DNA from: Microvelia longipes
Taxonomy: Eukaryota; Arthropoda; Insecta; Hemiptera; Veliidae
DNA: 64,000 nucleotides
Assembly (NCBI GenBank): GCA_018340805.1
Contig: JACMZG010001911.1
Coordinates: forward strand, 54,950,974 to 55,014,973
Reading direction: 5' to 3'
Within the stretch, counting starts at the first letter, position 1, and every line of letters begins with the position of its first letter. The notes beneath the pieces are model-generated. The model made no database searches. It had not been told where the DNA came from and saw only the letters and a program-made list of their open reading frames with translations. This document shows positions 12,961 to 35,489 of the stretch, piece after piece. The position numbers and the translations under genes are program-made.

Positions 12961-13050
12961 AATATTTAAATTAACAGCAGAATTTTTTAGGTCATATTTA
13001 AATTAACAGCAGTATTTTTTAGGTCATATTTAAATTAACAGCAGTATTTT
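12961..13050. repeat. Three tandem copies of a ~36-bp unit
   Basis: The unit ATATTTAAATTAACAGCAG followed by a short T-rich stretch and GGTC occurs three times in a row with minor variation. Confidence 0.85.
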
Positions 13051-13099
13051 TTTAAAACAGCCAATATTCAAAACAAAAAATAACTATAAGATGACCTAT

Positions 13100-13410
13100 A
13101 CTATAGAGATATACACTAGAGGGGACATAGCATATCTCGATACATTGAAAGGACTGAAACATTGTTTTGAAGCACTGTGTGACCTCATTAAAACCTCCTT
13201 CAATAGTGAGTTAAGGTTATAATATATCAATTTTTTGGGGCTTCCCTACATTGTTTGTATTTTTAACATTGTCCCTATATAAATTACTGTAATTTTGTAC
13301 TGATTATTTGATTATATTTATAAACAAAGGTTCAGGTTACTTTTTCCCATGTTTCAAAATTCAACCTATAGGCCCTTCTAGTAATAATATCTCTATGACC
13401 TAGACCGCTT
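13100..13410 (-). repeat. Interspersed repeat copy B
   Basis: Inverted relative to copies A (7395-8160) and C (28070-28345). On the - strand it carries GGTTGAATTTTGAAACAT, AAAAAGTAACCTGAAC and the GAAGGAGGTTTTAATGAGGT block. This copy is uninterrupted, so it shows the structure of the family, about 310 bp. Confidence 0.7.
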
Positions 13411-13482
13411 AAACTAGGCCACTTAATGGAATCTTCCTTGTGGTAGCTTCATTGTTACATTGTGACCATCTCACTTTGATAA

Positions 13483-13668
<186 letters not shown>

Positions 13669-14440
13669 CAGTATACATTATTATTATAATTATTAGTATA
13701 TTAGTATTATATAGTTCATTTTCTTATTCTTAAAAGAAAGATTCATAGTATTCCCTTTATTTGAAACAGAGCATGGTACTCATTGTTAATAACAAAATAA
13801 AAACTAAAAAACATCAGATATTTTAACTAAAAGAACTAAATACATATTGAAAACCATATCAGATGAAATTCTGTAGAGATTATTTAGTGCTGAATAGAGA
13901 GTAAATTTGTATTTGCACTATTACAATAATAACTTAAGATTTTGAGAATATTTTAAGTATTGCTCAGTTAGTAAAATTAATAATAAATTACCAATTATTG
14001 ACTAATTTTTTTGTATGTTATTGTATTTGTTTAATATAACTTAAAATGAAAATTTAATTTAATTCTTACACAGAGACTAGAAAAAATACACTGACTAAAA
14101 ATTGAAATGGCTTCATTTGCTTATAATTATATTTGTAAGTAAATATAAATTCAAAAATAAATAACTTCTGTAATAAAATATAAATATAAGTTCTTTTTAT
14201 AACTAAAATATTGACTAATAAAAACTAGCTTAAGGTAAATGAAAACTGGGAATGTATTATGCAACAAGAATGAAAAGTGTGATTTTATTATTGGGGATAT
14301 AAAGAAACCAAAGTATGGCAATAATGAATTTCAAACTAAAGAGAACAGGCAAATTAGAAAAGGATAATCTTTCAGACTATTCATCTTAGAATAATACTAG
14401 TATAGAAGGAGTGTAGGACAGTAAAAACAATGAAATTTTA

Positions 14441-14838
14441 CTGATAACACGGAAGCAGGTTTTCTGGTGGTCTTAAGTAAGGGGTACCACCCTAACAATC
14501 ATTAATAAAGAAAGTTAAAACAAAAATAAAAACATAAAAAAATTGGTAAGTATTTCATCAGATCAGTCTTAAATTGCAGAAATGTTAACAAAGTATGAGA
14601 ATCTACATTTAGTTGACATAATTTTTTATTAAAAAATGGTTAAATACAATTTAAAGAGCTTAAAAAGTTATAATGAACATTTGTTTACATTAGTATTAAA
14701 TTACTAATACTAATAGAGGATTAATGAACAATATAACTTAATATAATTGGCAACTTTGTTAAAAGAAAATTATATGTTGTTAGGGTGGCAGCATTAGTTA
14801 AAGCTACCAGAAAACCAGCTTTGCTGTTATCAGTCATG
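14441..14838. mobile_element. MITE-like inverted-repeat element
   Basis: Ends of about 60 bp are inverted copies. The left carries CAGGTTTTCTGGTGG and ACCACCCTAACAA; the right carries TGTTAGGGTGGCAG and CCAGAAAACCAGC. The AT-rich interior of about 270 bp has no ORF. Identity of the arms is moderate, so this is an old copy. Confidence 0.55.
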
Positions 14839-15457
14839 CTCCCTCAATACTGCCGTTCATAGAAAAGGCTAAGTGACTGCAGTAAAAGGCCTTGATTTAG
14901 ACAGCAGTATAGTATTATTCTAAGCTTTTCACGGCTAGATGGTTACAGCCTATTTTATAAAAAGTCTATTTTTATTCCTATCCTTTTACATACAAACTGT
15001 GATCAGTAAAAATGATACTAAGGTATGTAAAAAAATATTTTTTTATACAGTTTTATGTTCTTATCATAATTAAAAAAATGGTTATAACTTTTTATTAATA
15101 AAATAAAAATTACTAAATTGTGAAAGCGGGTAAAGTTAGAACTTACGGGCAAATTTAGCTGAGTTGCATTCAGGCCTTGACAACTCTACCTTAATCTTAT
15201 ACTCTTAATAAATTAAAAAGTGCTCTATGTCGGCTTAAAACTATTTTTAGCAAAAAAAATTACACTAATGAGATGTTTGGCATATTTTGTCTTCTAAGCT
15301 GTTGCTTTCTGCTTTCCCTGATACTTAACTGACTGAGGTAAAACTCGGACAGATGTCATAAAAACCAAAGCACCAAACAATAGTTTTAGTCATTCTTGGT
15401 TTTATAGATTAATCTAGCATATAGCACAGACAAAACCAAGAATAGATAGAAGTTAAA

Positions 15458-26510
<11,053 letters not shown>

Positions 26511-27275
26511 TATATACCTTTCTTATTTTTTACTAAAACTAAATAAATATCTTAATCAAATAAAATCTTATATAACATCTAAAGAAAAACAATCGATAAA
26601 AAAATCGCTGAACTCAAAAACAAAGCTTTAGCTTAAAAATGCGACACATTATTATGGATATAATTTGTAAATGGAATCTATAAAAGAGTTAATTAAGTGA
26701 TACAATAGTCATAATTATAATATTAACAAAAGTTTTTTAGAAAAACATGTATTTTCATCACAACAAATAAATTGTGATAAATTGATAACAATTTTGACAG
26801 CTAACAGCTGATTGGTATTATTAAATGCAATATTCATTGTTACCACCCTAAATATTGTTCACACATTACCTAAATTAAGATTTATCTTACACTGTAAAAT
26901 ATAAATTATTTTTATTAAAGCGCTTAGTTAATAAAAGTTTTTAACTATATTAATGAAATTTAAGAAAAATAAATATATTTTAGTATGAATTTATAGGAAA
27001 TAATTAAAAAATATAATTTATACTTATAAACTTATGCTTATCAAAAGAACAACAAAAATCGATCTAAAACAGGTGAAGAAGCTTCGGTGTTGAATTTGTT
27101 TTTCGGTAAATTATTCTCATATTTTTATTTTTATTCATTTCAATACGAGTTACTTTATTTCTATTAATCTTGGTGATATTTCTAAATTATAATTATGTTT
27201 TGTTCTTCCAAATTCTAGTCAAGCCGTCGTTTTTAATACTTTTTCCAATTTTAGTTCTTATTTGTTAGTTTTATC
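26511..27275. promoter_or_regulatory. Probable bidirectional promoter region
   Basis: The 765 bp between the CUEDC1 start codon (- strand) and the start codon of the zinc-finger exon (+ strand) contains no coding sequence and must hold the start sites of both, unless leader introns exist. The arrangement is head to head. No TATA box is convincing in this AT-rich stretch. Confidence 0.5.
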
Positions 27276-27355
27276 ATGTCTAACGATGGAAATCACGTTT
27301 GTGTTTTGTGTAATTCAGTTCTGGAATCCAAAGAAGCTCTGAGAAATCATTTCCG
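27276..27355 (+). CDS. First coding exon of a C2H2 zinc-finger gene (partial)
   Basis: ATG followed by 26 codons encodes CVLCNSVLESKEALRNHF, a C2H2 finger (Cys-X2-Cys, hydrophobic positions, first His). It ends at the donor CCG/GTAACT in phase 2, so the second zinc-ligand His must come from the next exon. No matching downstream exon was recognised before the large repeat block at 31 kb, so the rest may lie beyond it, past the window, or in exons I missed. It is head to head with the CUEDC1 gene. The number of fingers and the gene identity are unknown. Confidence 0.65.
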
Positions 27356-28069
27356 GTAACTGTTTGTTACTGTACTTTTGTTTGTGTAGATTGTCTTTGT
27401 GTTGCACGGGTTTGATTTGCTGTTTGCTCATTTTGTTTTAACTGCTTGTGATTTTGTTATGTATTTAACCAAATTTAGAATTAGTTGATTTTATTTTATT
27501 AGAATTTTGAATTAGAATTGAAACTACTTTATTGTAGTGTTTATTTTTCATCAGGTGCTTAACTACCCGATAAAAATTTCTGAGAGTTATGTTTAGCCCC
27601 GAGAATTCTGGATGCCAAACTATCTTCGTGTGTGTTTCTATCATATATTATCTGCTGTGTTATTACTGTTTGTCATAGCTGACCGTTATCACAGAGATAG
27701 CAACATTACTGCTCTACCAATACCTCTTTTATGTTTACATAGTCAAAAACTATTTGTTGGCTTTAAAATGGTTTGTTACAACCTAAAATTCTGCTCATTT
27801 GCTGTAAATGGGTGTCGCATTATTTGAATCGACGTTTTGGTTTTCTAACATCCACGGGGGTTTAAGCCCTCCACAAACTATTTCTTGTCAAAACAATTAT
27901 TGTTCTCTGATGTTATTGTGACACTGATCTTGGTTCTTGATATATTATTTAGCATGACTTATTTATAGGCATAAAGTTTTAGTACATTGAGATTGCATTG
28001 AGACAACATTTTAAACATTAAGGTTAGGTTTTACAAAGAGGTAACCTAGAGGAGAGTTACAATCTGGGG
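27356..28069. other. Intron or intergenic DNA, no exon seen
   Basis: Follows the zinc-finger exon. A 71-codon ORF at 27612-27827 has no recognisable similarity and no splice context. A CATCAG acceptor-like site near 27550 leads into no convincing coding sequence. Confidence 0.35.
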
Positions 28070-28345
28070 TCAACATTGATATATTACTATAGGGCTCATT
28101 GGTTGAATTTAAAAAAATCAAAAAAAGTTACCTGAACTGAACACCTTCGACTATTAATATTATCAAATAAACAGTACATTACAACAGCTTTTATAATGGA
28201 ATGTTTAATATACAAAACACAAACAATATGTAAAAAAGACATCAATTGATTTATTATAACCTTGAATCACTCTTTGAGTAGGTTTCAATAAAGTTATCCA
28301 GAGCCTCAAAAGGGTGTTTTAAGCATCTCAGTGACTATGCTCACA
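28070..28345 (+). repeat. Interspersed repeat copy C
   Basis: Shares GGTTGAATTT, AAGTTACCTGAAC, CAATTGATTTATTATAACC and GAGTAGGTTTCAATAAAGTT with copies A and B, in the same orientation as A. More diverged than B. Confidence 0.65.
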
Positions 28346-28998
28346 CAACATACTAAATCCACCGATCATATTCAGTAGGACAGTTAAATAGGCTATAAGG
28401 ACCATGCAGAGGGATTCCAGTTGGATATTCTAGTACAAGGGAGATGGTATTTAGTCTAGTCCCCAATATGCTGTATATTCCTTAAGAGGTGATCATGTAT
28501 TAAACCTTCTCGATGAACTATTATTTCATTTAAAAATAACTATTTTTAATAATAAAACTTTTCAAATGTTTTTTTTTTTAGTGTAACTTTATTAGTATGT
28601 AAAGAAATCGCAATTTAATTAAATATATTTTGAGACCCAAGTGAACCTTTATAATAATAAAGCATGTGATTTTTTGGTGGGATCACTTTTGATATCATCT
28701 GACTTTTTAGGCTAAACAAATACGGCACAAGAAAAGGATTTTTTTAAATGTATATGGAATATGCTCACCTGTTAAATATGCTGTGTGTATGTAGTAAATG
28801 TATTAAGATATGCTATGCTCCATCTAGTTATGAATCTCTATGAGTGGTAAGTTAGCATGTTTTAAAAAAGTTAGAATTAGTATATTCTACTCCAACTCCT
28901 TAGTGGGAACTAGGAAAATATTTAATCTTCTTTATTATTAATTAATTATACTCTTAAAAGACCGAGTAAAGTAGAGTAAAATAAAGTTCATGTGAAAT

Positions 28999-29198
<200 letters not shown>

Positions 29199-29570
29199 AT
29201 GCTATTTTTTTCTTGCATTTCAAGAATCAAATTTCATTAATTATTGAATGAATTGTTCAAATGAATCACTATTATACAATTATTTGTAAAGATTGTTTAA
29301 ATTTGTTAAGCAACATAATTAGCTTTATTATCTTAATTAATTAATTAATGTGGAGATACGTTTTTATGTCTCGTAATATATGATGCAATAGTTTAGTTGT
29401 ACCATGGAGATACACTTAAAACAAATTGTTTTATGTACATTAAAAATAAAAAAAAGCTTAATTTATTAATTTTTTTATTGACATAAATAGGTATAAAAAC
29501 ATTTTTTTTAAACATGATATAACGAACAAAATAAAGAAACACTTAAAAATACAAATAATGTTTTTAAATC

Positions 29571-29670
29571 GAAGAATCAGCTACCGTCGATACTTGCTGT
29601 TGGATATAAATATCCCTGTATGCAGGGATATTTATATCCAACAGCAAGTATCGACGGTAGCTGATTCTTC
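29571..29670. repeat. Perfect 48-bp-arm hairpin with a 4-base loop
   Basis: Left arm 29571-29618 and right arm 29623-29670 are exact reverse complements (GAAGAATCAG outward, GGATATTTATATCC inward) around TATG. No ORF and no flanking repeat explain it. It lies about 280 bp beyond the end of the transposon ORF at 29949. Confidence 0.95.
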
Positions 29671-29948
29671 TATTGCTTCTTCAACTTGCGGTAAATATAA
29701 CCTTTTTAATGTTTTTAAACGTTAATGAACGAACGTATAAATATGAACAAAATCATGCTTCATACACGGTGTGATTTCTTACACTTAAGTCACACTAATC
29801 TTATGTAAGGGTTCGGAATTGGGTCCATAAAAATAATTTTTTGTACACAAAAGAACGAAAAAAATATTTCAATACAAACTAAACATTTTTAAAAATAAAA
29901 AAAAATTTGAGACGTATTTTTTATTAGAAGTTTTAGGAAATAAATACT

Positions 29949-30790
29949 TCAGGCAGTAGAAGAAAGCTCCCACTCGATGATACTATCTTGATCACTATCA
30001 CCGTTATTATCATCCTCAACATCAGCAGATTGCAGGTTGAAATAAAAACTATGATATTGTTCTTTTATGACATTTGACTTGCACAAGTCTAAAAGATCCT
30101 TTATTTTTTCGTTTTGAATTAATTGTGGTTTATTGCATTTTGGTTTTAAATTATAAACTGTCTCTAGGGATCTATTCTTTCTAGATATACATTTTTTTTT
30201 AATGTGTCACTATTGCAGTATTTAAAATCGACATTATTTATTTCATTTTTGCAAAACTGAAAATGGACGATTTTCAACCACTGAAATTGATTCCCTTCAG
30301 TGTCAATTTTTCTATTTTTTATGCGCCGTTTTTGCATGGAAGAAAAATCCATCTCCAGCTCTTTTGTTACATTTCTACAACTTCATATAGGTTATTTTTT
30401 GAAGCTGTTTGAACGACTGTGTACCATCCTGACGGATCATAAATGTTTATATTTTTTGAGGCTCTTTCAATATTTGAGTGTACTGAGTCACATTCCATAA
30501 CAGAATGGCCAGGTTCAAAGAAACATTGGTCGATGGAAGGAATATTCAATGTATTAAAGCTTGGAGCAGCATAGTGCACATGTTGACATTACGGTTTTGT
30601 CCTCCGCAAGTATCTGAAAATGATGCAATGGGCTCAGCTATTTTTTGTAGCTCCAAAAATAACCATGAAGCTACTTCTATCGACCTACGCTTAGCTGTAC
30701 CTTCGTGCTACATATAATTTTTTGCCTTCTTTGTAGTGACATTGTATGCAGTAAGACTGAGTACGGCTAAACTTCTTTTATAAAAGATTG
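29949..30790 (-). pseudogene. Broken insect transposon-type ORF
   Basis: Read on the - strand in at least three frames. A first block contains FSDTCGGQNRNV (about 30600). A second contains PGHSVMECDSVHSNIERASK and YDPSGWYTVV (about 30400-30520). An acidic tail ends DQDSIIEWELSSTA at a stop at 29949. The Asp-Cys-Gly-Gly-Gln-Asn and Gly-His-Ser...Glu-Cys-Asp blocks recur, to my memory, in repetitive insect ORFs that may be DDE-type nucleases; that function is inference. The coding part is frameshifted and lacks its N-terminus. A worse copy of its 5' part reappears at 42814-43030, immediately after the sequence gap. Confidence 0.55.
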
Positions 30791-31256
30791 ATTTAACTTA
30801 TAAGATTGATTTAACTTATAAGGTGTTTAGAATACGCAAAATTGTATAATGCTCATTGTTTAAATTTTTTTTTTATTTATTTATTAAAGAACAGACCAAT
30901 GGTCCAAAATACAAATATTTAACAATGGTAATACAGAATATTAAAATAAAGATTTCAAACAAAAATTCTTATAAAGAGAAAAAATACAATTTGGTTATAA
31001 ACAAAATAATTTGTGGAATAACTATAATAAAGAAACAATGTAAAACTAAGAAATATAAAAAAAAAAAAAAAAAATGTATAATAACTGTTAATAAAATAGG
31101 TAGAGGAACAAAAATATATTGATTGACAAGTAAGACATTGAAAAACAGTGCATTAAAGTAGCACAATGATAGAAACAAAAAATAATTCTATCTGTATGGG
31201 TAAGAAACAAAATTAAGTAACTATAACACACATAACCATAACATGCACTCATTTAT
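30791..31256. other. AT-rich left flank of the gypsy insertion
   Basis: No gene seen. The same sequence recurs at about 43040-43576 to the left of the second gypsy copy. Confidence 0.6.
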
Positions 31257-31260
31257 ACGT

Positions 31261-33276
31261 TGTAGTGTCCTAGGGAACCTGTAATATATATGATACGTGG
31301 TACATGTACTTACCTGTAAGTGTCCTGAGCTTAACTATTTTACTTATTTTATCATTAAAAGGGTGAGAATAAATAGTATATTTTTCAGATTAGTATTTTA
31401 AGTAAACTTGTAGTGTAAAATTTTGAGTTTTTTAAATTCCGTAACGTCATAACTGTAACTTTGAAACCTCTCTGTTTACATTTTCGATACATTTTGTACG
31501 AAATTATATAAATCGCATTTTATCCTTTTTACTGTAATATCATAGCAATATAGATTAAATTAATTGTGTAAAATTTTATTTTAGTAGGTAATAACATTTT
31601 TATTTTGACTTAAAATTTAATTTTTTTTTAATTCTTAGCGTCCGTCTGCATCTGTTCGAGCTGGTTTGATTTGCTGCAGCGGTTTGGTCCACCAGTCGTT
31701 AATTTCTGTCGTTTTTAGATTATTTTCTTGTAATTCTGTTACGTCTGGACATTCCTTCCTATTTTTATATAGCAGGGTTCGAGATAGCACCGTTGTGTCT
31801 TTTCTGATTTAAAATTGATAGTTTGTCGTCTATTCGGCTGTTCTACCGGTTGTGGTGATCTAGGAACCACTTGATAGTGTCGAGTTGAAAAATGGCCGGC
31901 GTTGAAGCCAGTTTATTGCTCAGTTTTTTTAATTAAAATTATGTAATTTGTCACCACTGGAAGATTTTGATGCTTAAACTTTGCTGTTAATAAACTTAGG
32001 TAAGTGATACTGTATCAATCTTTTAAGAATTTCAGGATTTCTTGGCAAAATTTTTGTTACTTGATCGTACGGCGTGTACGGGCCATGTAAGAGGCTAAGT
32101 TTTTTTTTCAAGTTTCCCGTCTTATTATATTTACTTTAGCTTAAACCATACTTTATATGCCCTAAGTACCTGCTATTCGACCATAATTTCAGACTTTTAC
32201 TTGATTTTGTCGAGTTTTCCCACTTTACACTTGGTCACCAGTGTGAGTGGAGGGGATGCTACTCGTCTTCAGGATTATATCAGTTTTATTTTGCGCATAC
32301 ATGTACCTTATCTTTGGGATTGTCTGGTTATTTCAGGGAGAAGTATTTCAGAGTTTGCGGATAGGTGAAGTCTTGCGTAGAGGTGCGTTCGAGCACCAGT
32401 AAGCTGAGGGGTTTGGGCCGTTCCAGGCAGTATGTACGATTATCTTGACGTAAGTTCTTTTGTATTAGTTCTTCCCCTATGTTTGATGATATTTAGTAGT
32501 GTGTGGTTCGACCTGTTTACCTACGCACCCTTAGATGGTTATGATGTGTTTACTGATGCGTTCCGTCCACCTGTTTTAGGTGCCGTTATTCACTATTGGG
32601 ATTTTAAGTTGTTGAATTTGGATGAAAGCAGAAACAACCTTACTGGCCAGGACCTACAATTGTTCCCAAAACTATATAATTAATATTTATGATTCTCTAT
32701 CCAACGTCTGGTCAACGATCAACGTAAATTATGATAAAATCTCATTTAGGGTTTTAAATCTTTATGACAAGGTAGGACCTCGTAGCGACGATTCAACTCC
32801 CCTCCCTACGAGGCCCCTCCCGCTCTTGTACATAAAGTATTAAGCTAACTTTGTTTTTATTTTTGAAAGAGATATTTTGTTGCTCCCTCGCCTAGAATTA
32901 AGTTTAAAAATTATATATATTTTGAGAGGTCACCTTCCTGGGTTCTCTTTCGTATGCAAAGAGAACACTCAGGTAAGAGATTTATGTTGAGAGGTAATGG
33001 TTCTCATATAAAAATAAAACTCAAAACAACTTGTTGTATAAAATTTTATTATTATTATATAAGTATGGAAGAAAATGATATATATTTGTATTTGAATCAA
33101 AAAATTATAAATAGTTGAGTTTATTTGAAATTGAAACTTGTTTGTTTGTTTTTTTAATTCTATGGTTAGTATTACCCTTCCTGAATACACAGCGACTATG
33201 AAAATGATCCCTCAGATTCAAAAGTCAGGCTGTTGCCCTATGGCTGTTATACCAGCTCAGATGCTTATACATCACA
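31261..33276 (+). repeat. 5' LTR, gypsy copy 1 (2.0 kb)
   Basis: TGTAGTGTCCTAGGG to TTATACATCACA. Near-identical to 38900-40917, with small indels mostly in homopolymers. Ends TG...CA. It contains short ORFs and a hairpin around GACCTCGTAG / CTACGAGG (about 32787-32814). A 2-kb LTR is long for this superfamily. Confidence 0.95.
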
Positions 33277-33677
33277 TTTGGCGCTTAAACAAACATACCC
33301 GTTGTGGCTGTGTATTGTAAATTTTTGTTTACCAGTAAAAGCACTTCATTTCTTCTGAACAAGTTTCTATTTCAGTAATTTTTTTTACTCTATGACTGAT
33401 TATTTCAGAAAATGTTATTTTATTTTGTATTATTTTTCTTTTTAAGTTTAGGTGGAAACAATATATTGACATAGAATTCAGATATAATGATATAATTGAT
33501 GTTAGCATATTGGGTGATAAAATTCTATAAAAAGTTGGTTCTGATTTAGCTTTTGAACATAAATTTTATGAATTGATTTATTACTCATCTATAGTGGTAT
33601 CAGTGTGTGGTATAAATTTTTTTTTTTTTGTGTTTTTGTTGGTTTTTTTGTTTGTTTGTGCGATATAGTGTTGCAGT

Positions 33678-35230
33678 ATGCAAACGAGAAGTATGGCTTC
33701 TGCTCAAGGTAACCTGGATAATAATGTTGATATCTCCGGAAATGACATATAGGTAATAGAGACCTTAACATGGATCCCAACAATTTAGATAACCCTAGTG
33801 ACAATGTTGACAGGTTGAAGAACACCATCGTGAAGGACAACCAGGAAATCGTCAGGCCCAGCCAGATGGCCGTGATGTCGTTATACGACACCTTACCCAA
33901 CAAGTTCAGATGTTAAGATCACAAATGAACTCAATGAATTCACAAGGCTCGACCGGATCCTCCCATCAACAACCTACGTCAACATTGAGACCACCTCATA
34001 ATGGTATGCAATTTGATTATGAACAACAACCATTGTACTCAAGAGATATGCAACTCGGAGACAGGCATAGTAGTAATAGACACATTCCAAGATATAATGA
34101 AACACCCTGATCGTAATAATGGTCAACCGCCAAGAGAAAGTAATGCAGTTTTTAACAGGGAATTTCTTAAAATTTTGAAATTATCAAAAGTAAGCGAATT
34201 TACTGAACATTTTACTAATGAAAATAAGGATAATCCGATGGCGTTTGTCGACAGACTAACAGATTTTGTGGAATCATATGACCTCACCAGGGAGTATAGA
34301 AAAATAGTTCAAAAGTCGTTGCGAGGCACCGCTCTACATGGTTTCTTAACGTTGACCGTAATATTGATTTTTTATGAATTTTTGGACCATTTCAAAACAC
34401 GGTTTTGGAACGAACGTATACGATCACAAATTCGTAAAGAAATAGCTACAGGTCGTTTTACTCGTGATTCACGTATGGATCGGTATACCTATCTTAATCA
34501 CTTATATTTGAAAGCGAAACAATTTACGGGATTGTACGAACGATTCGACGAGCAAGAGCTTATAAAAACTTTAAGTACTCATTTCGGCCGAGAGTTCGCC
34601 ACTTTAACTAGAGCTGCTAGAGCTACTTCATTGCAAGACCTAGAGGAATTATTACACGAATTCACAGATGTTGAACTATACCAAGACACATATTCATCAT
34701 CTAGAAGATACAATAACACGTATAGAAACAACAGTCACGATAGTAGAAACTACAACAATAACTACCCTCGTCAGGACAACTATCGTAAACCGTACGATAG
34801 AGAAGATAATTATAGGAGAACTAACAACATTCACCTAACAACCGAGAAGGGTATAGATACGACAACAGTACACATAATAATAGGAATCAACGAGACTATA
34901 GAGGCGACAAAAGTCGTTCGTTGAATCAACGTGATAGGAGTAGATATGATACAATAGATATTATAATAATGCAAATCGTACACAACAACATCAATTACAG
35001 TCTAGAAATGGTAGTAACTCGGATAATCGAAACAATTATAATAGACAAGGTTATAATAACCAAACTAGAAATAACTCATATAATCGATCAAACAGTTCTG
35101 GACAAACGGCACGTCAAGGTCAATCAACAAATAGAAGCAATAATAATCCTAATAACAACCACATTAATAACATAGGCTTTGATGATGCTCCTGAAAATGA
35201 ATCAGTTGAGCATGGCCAACAGAAATGAAG
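33678..35230 (+). pseudogene. gag: Gag of gypsy copy 1
   Basis: Capsid/nucleocapsid precursor, starting at the ATG in GCAGTATGCAAACG. A coiled, Gln/Asn-rich N-terminus leads into the capsid-like region (EFLKILKLSKVSEFTEHF, AFVDRLTDFVESYDLTREY, FKTRFWNERIRSQIRKEIA), followed by an Arg/Asn/Tyr-rich tail. I find no CCHC zinc knuckle, which many gypsy gags have; the basic tail may serve RNA binding (inference). The frame is broken at several points (for example about 33750, 34340, 34830 and 34960). Coding-like sequence continues toward the protease, so gag and pol may have been one reading frame originally. Confidence 0.85.
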
Positions 35231-35489
35231 TGATGAATCCGATGAATTCTTCCTGACTAGAGGCGAACCTAGGGAATCCATTCCCTAATCAAGTCTTTCA
35301 AAATAACCATGTATGTTTAGATGGTCACATTAATTCAAATTCAATGAACCACCAAACTGTAGAACCATGTGAAGATATATCAGAAGTGATACAATCTCCG
35401 AAAAATCCGACTGCCCCGGTCGAAGAACAAGGTGAAATTTACGATTTACGAAAATATTTAATGATGAAGAGGATCATATTAACATTGAT

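Noticed and set aside
32432..32843. ORFs inside the LTRs (also at 39841-40328 and 52174-52826)
   Set aside because: They lie entirely within LTR sequence and are conserved only because the LTRs are near-identical. There is no recognisable domain, and frames differ among copies.
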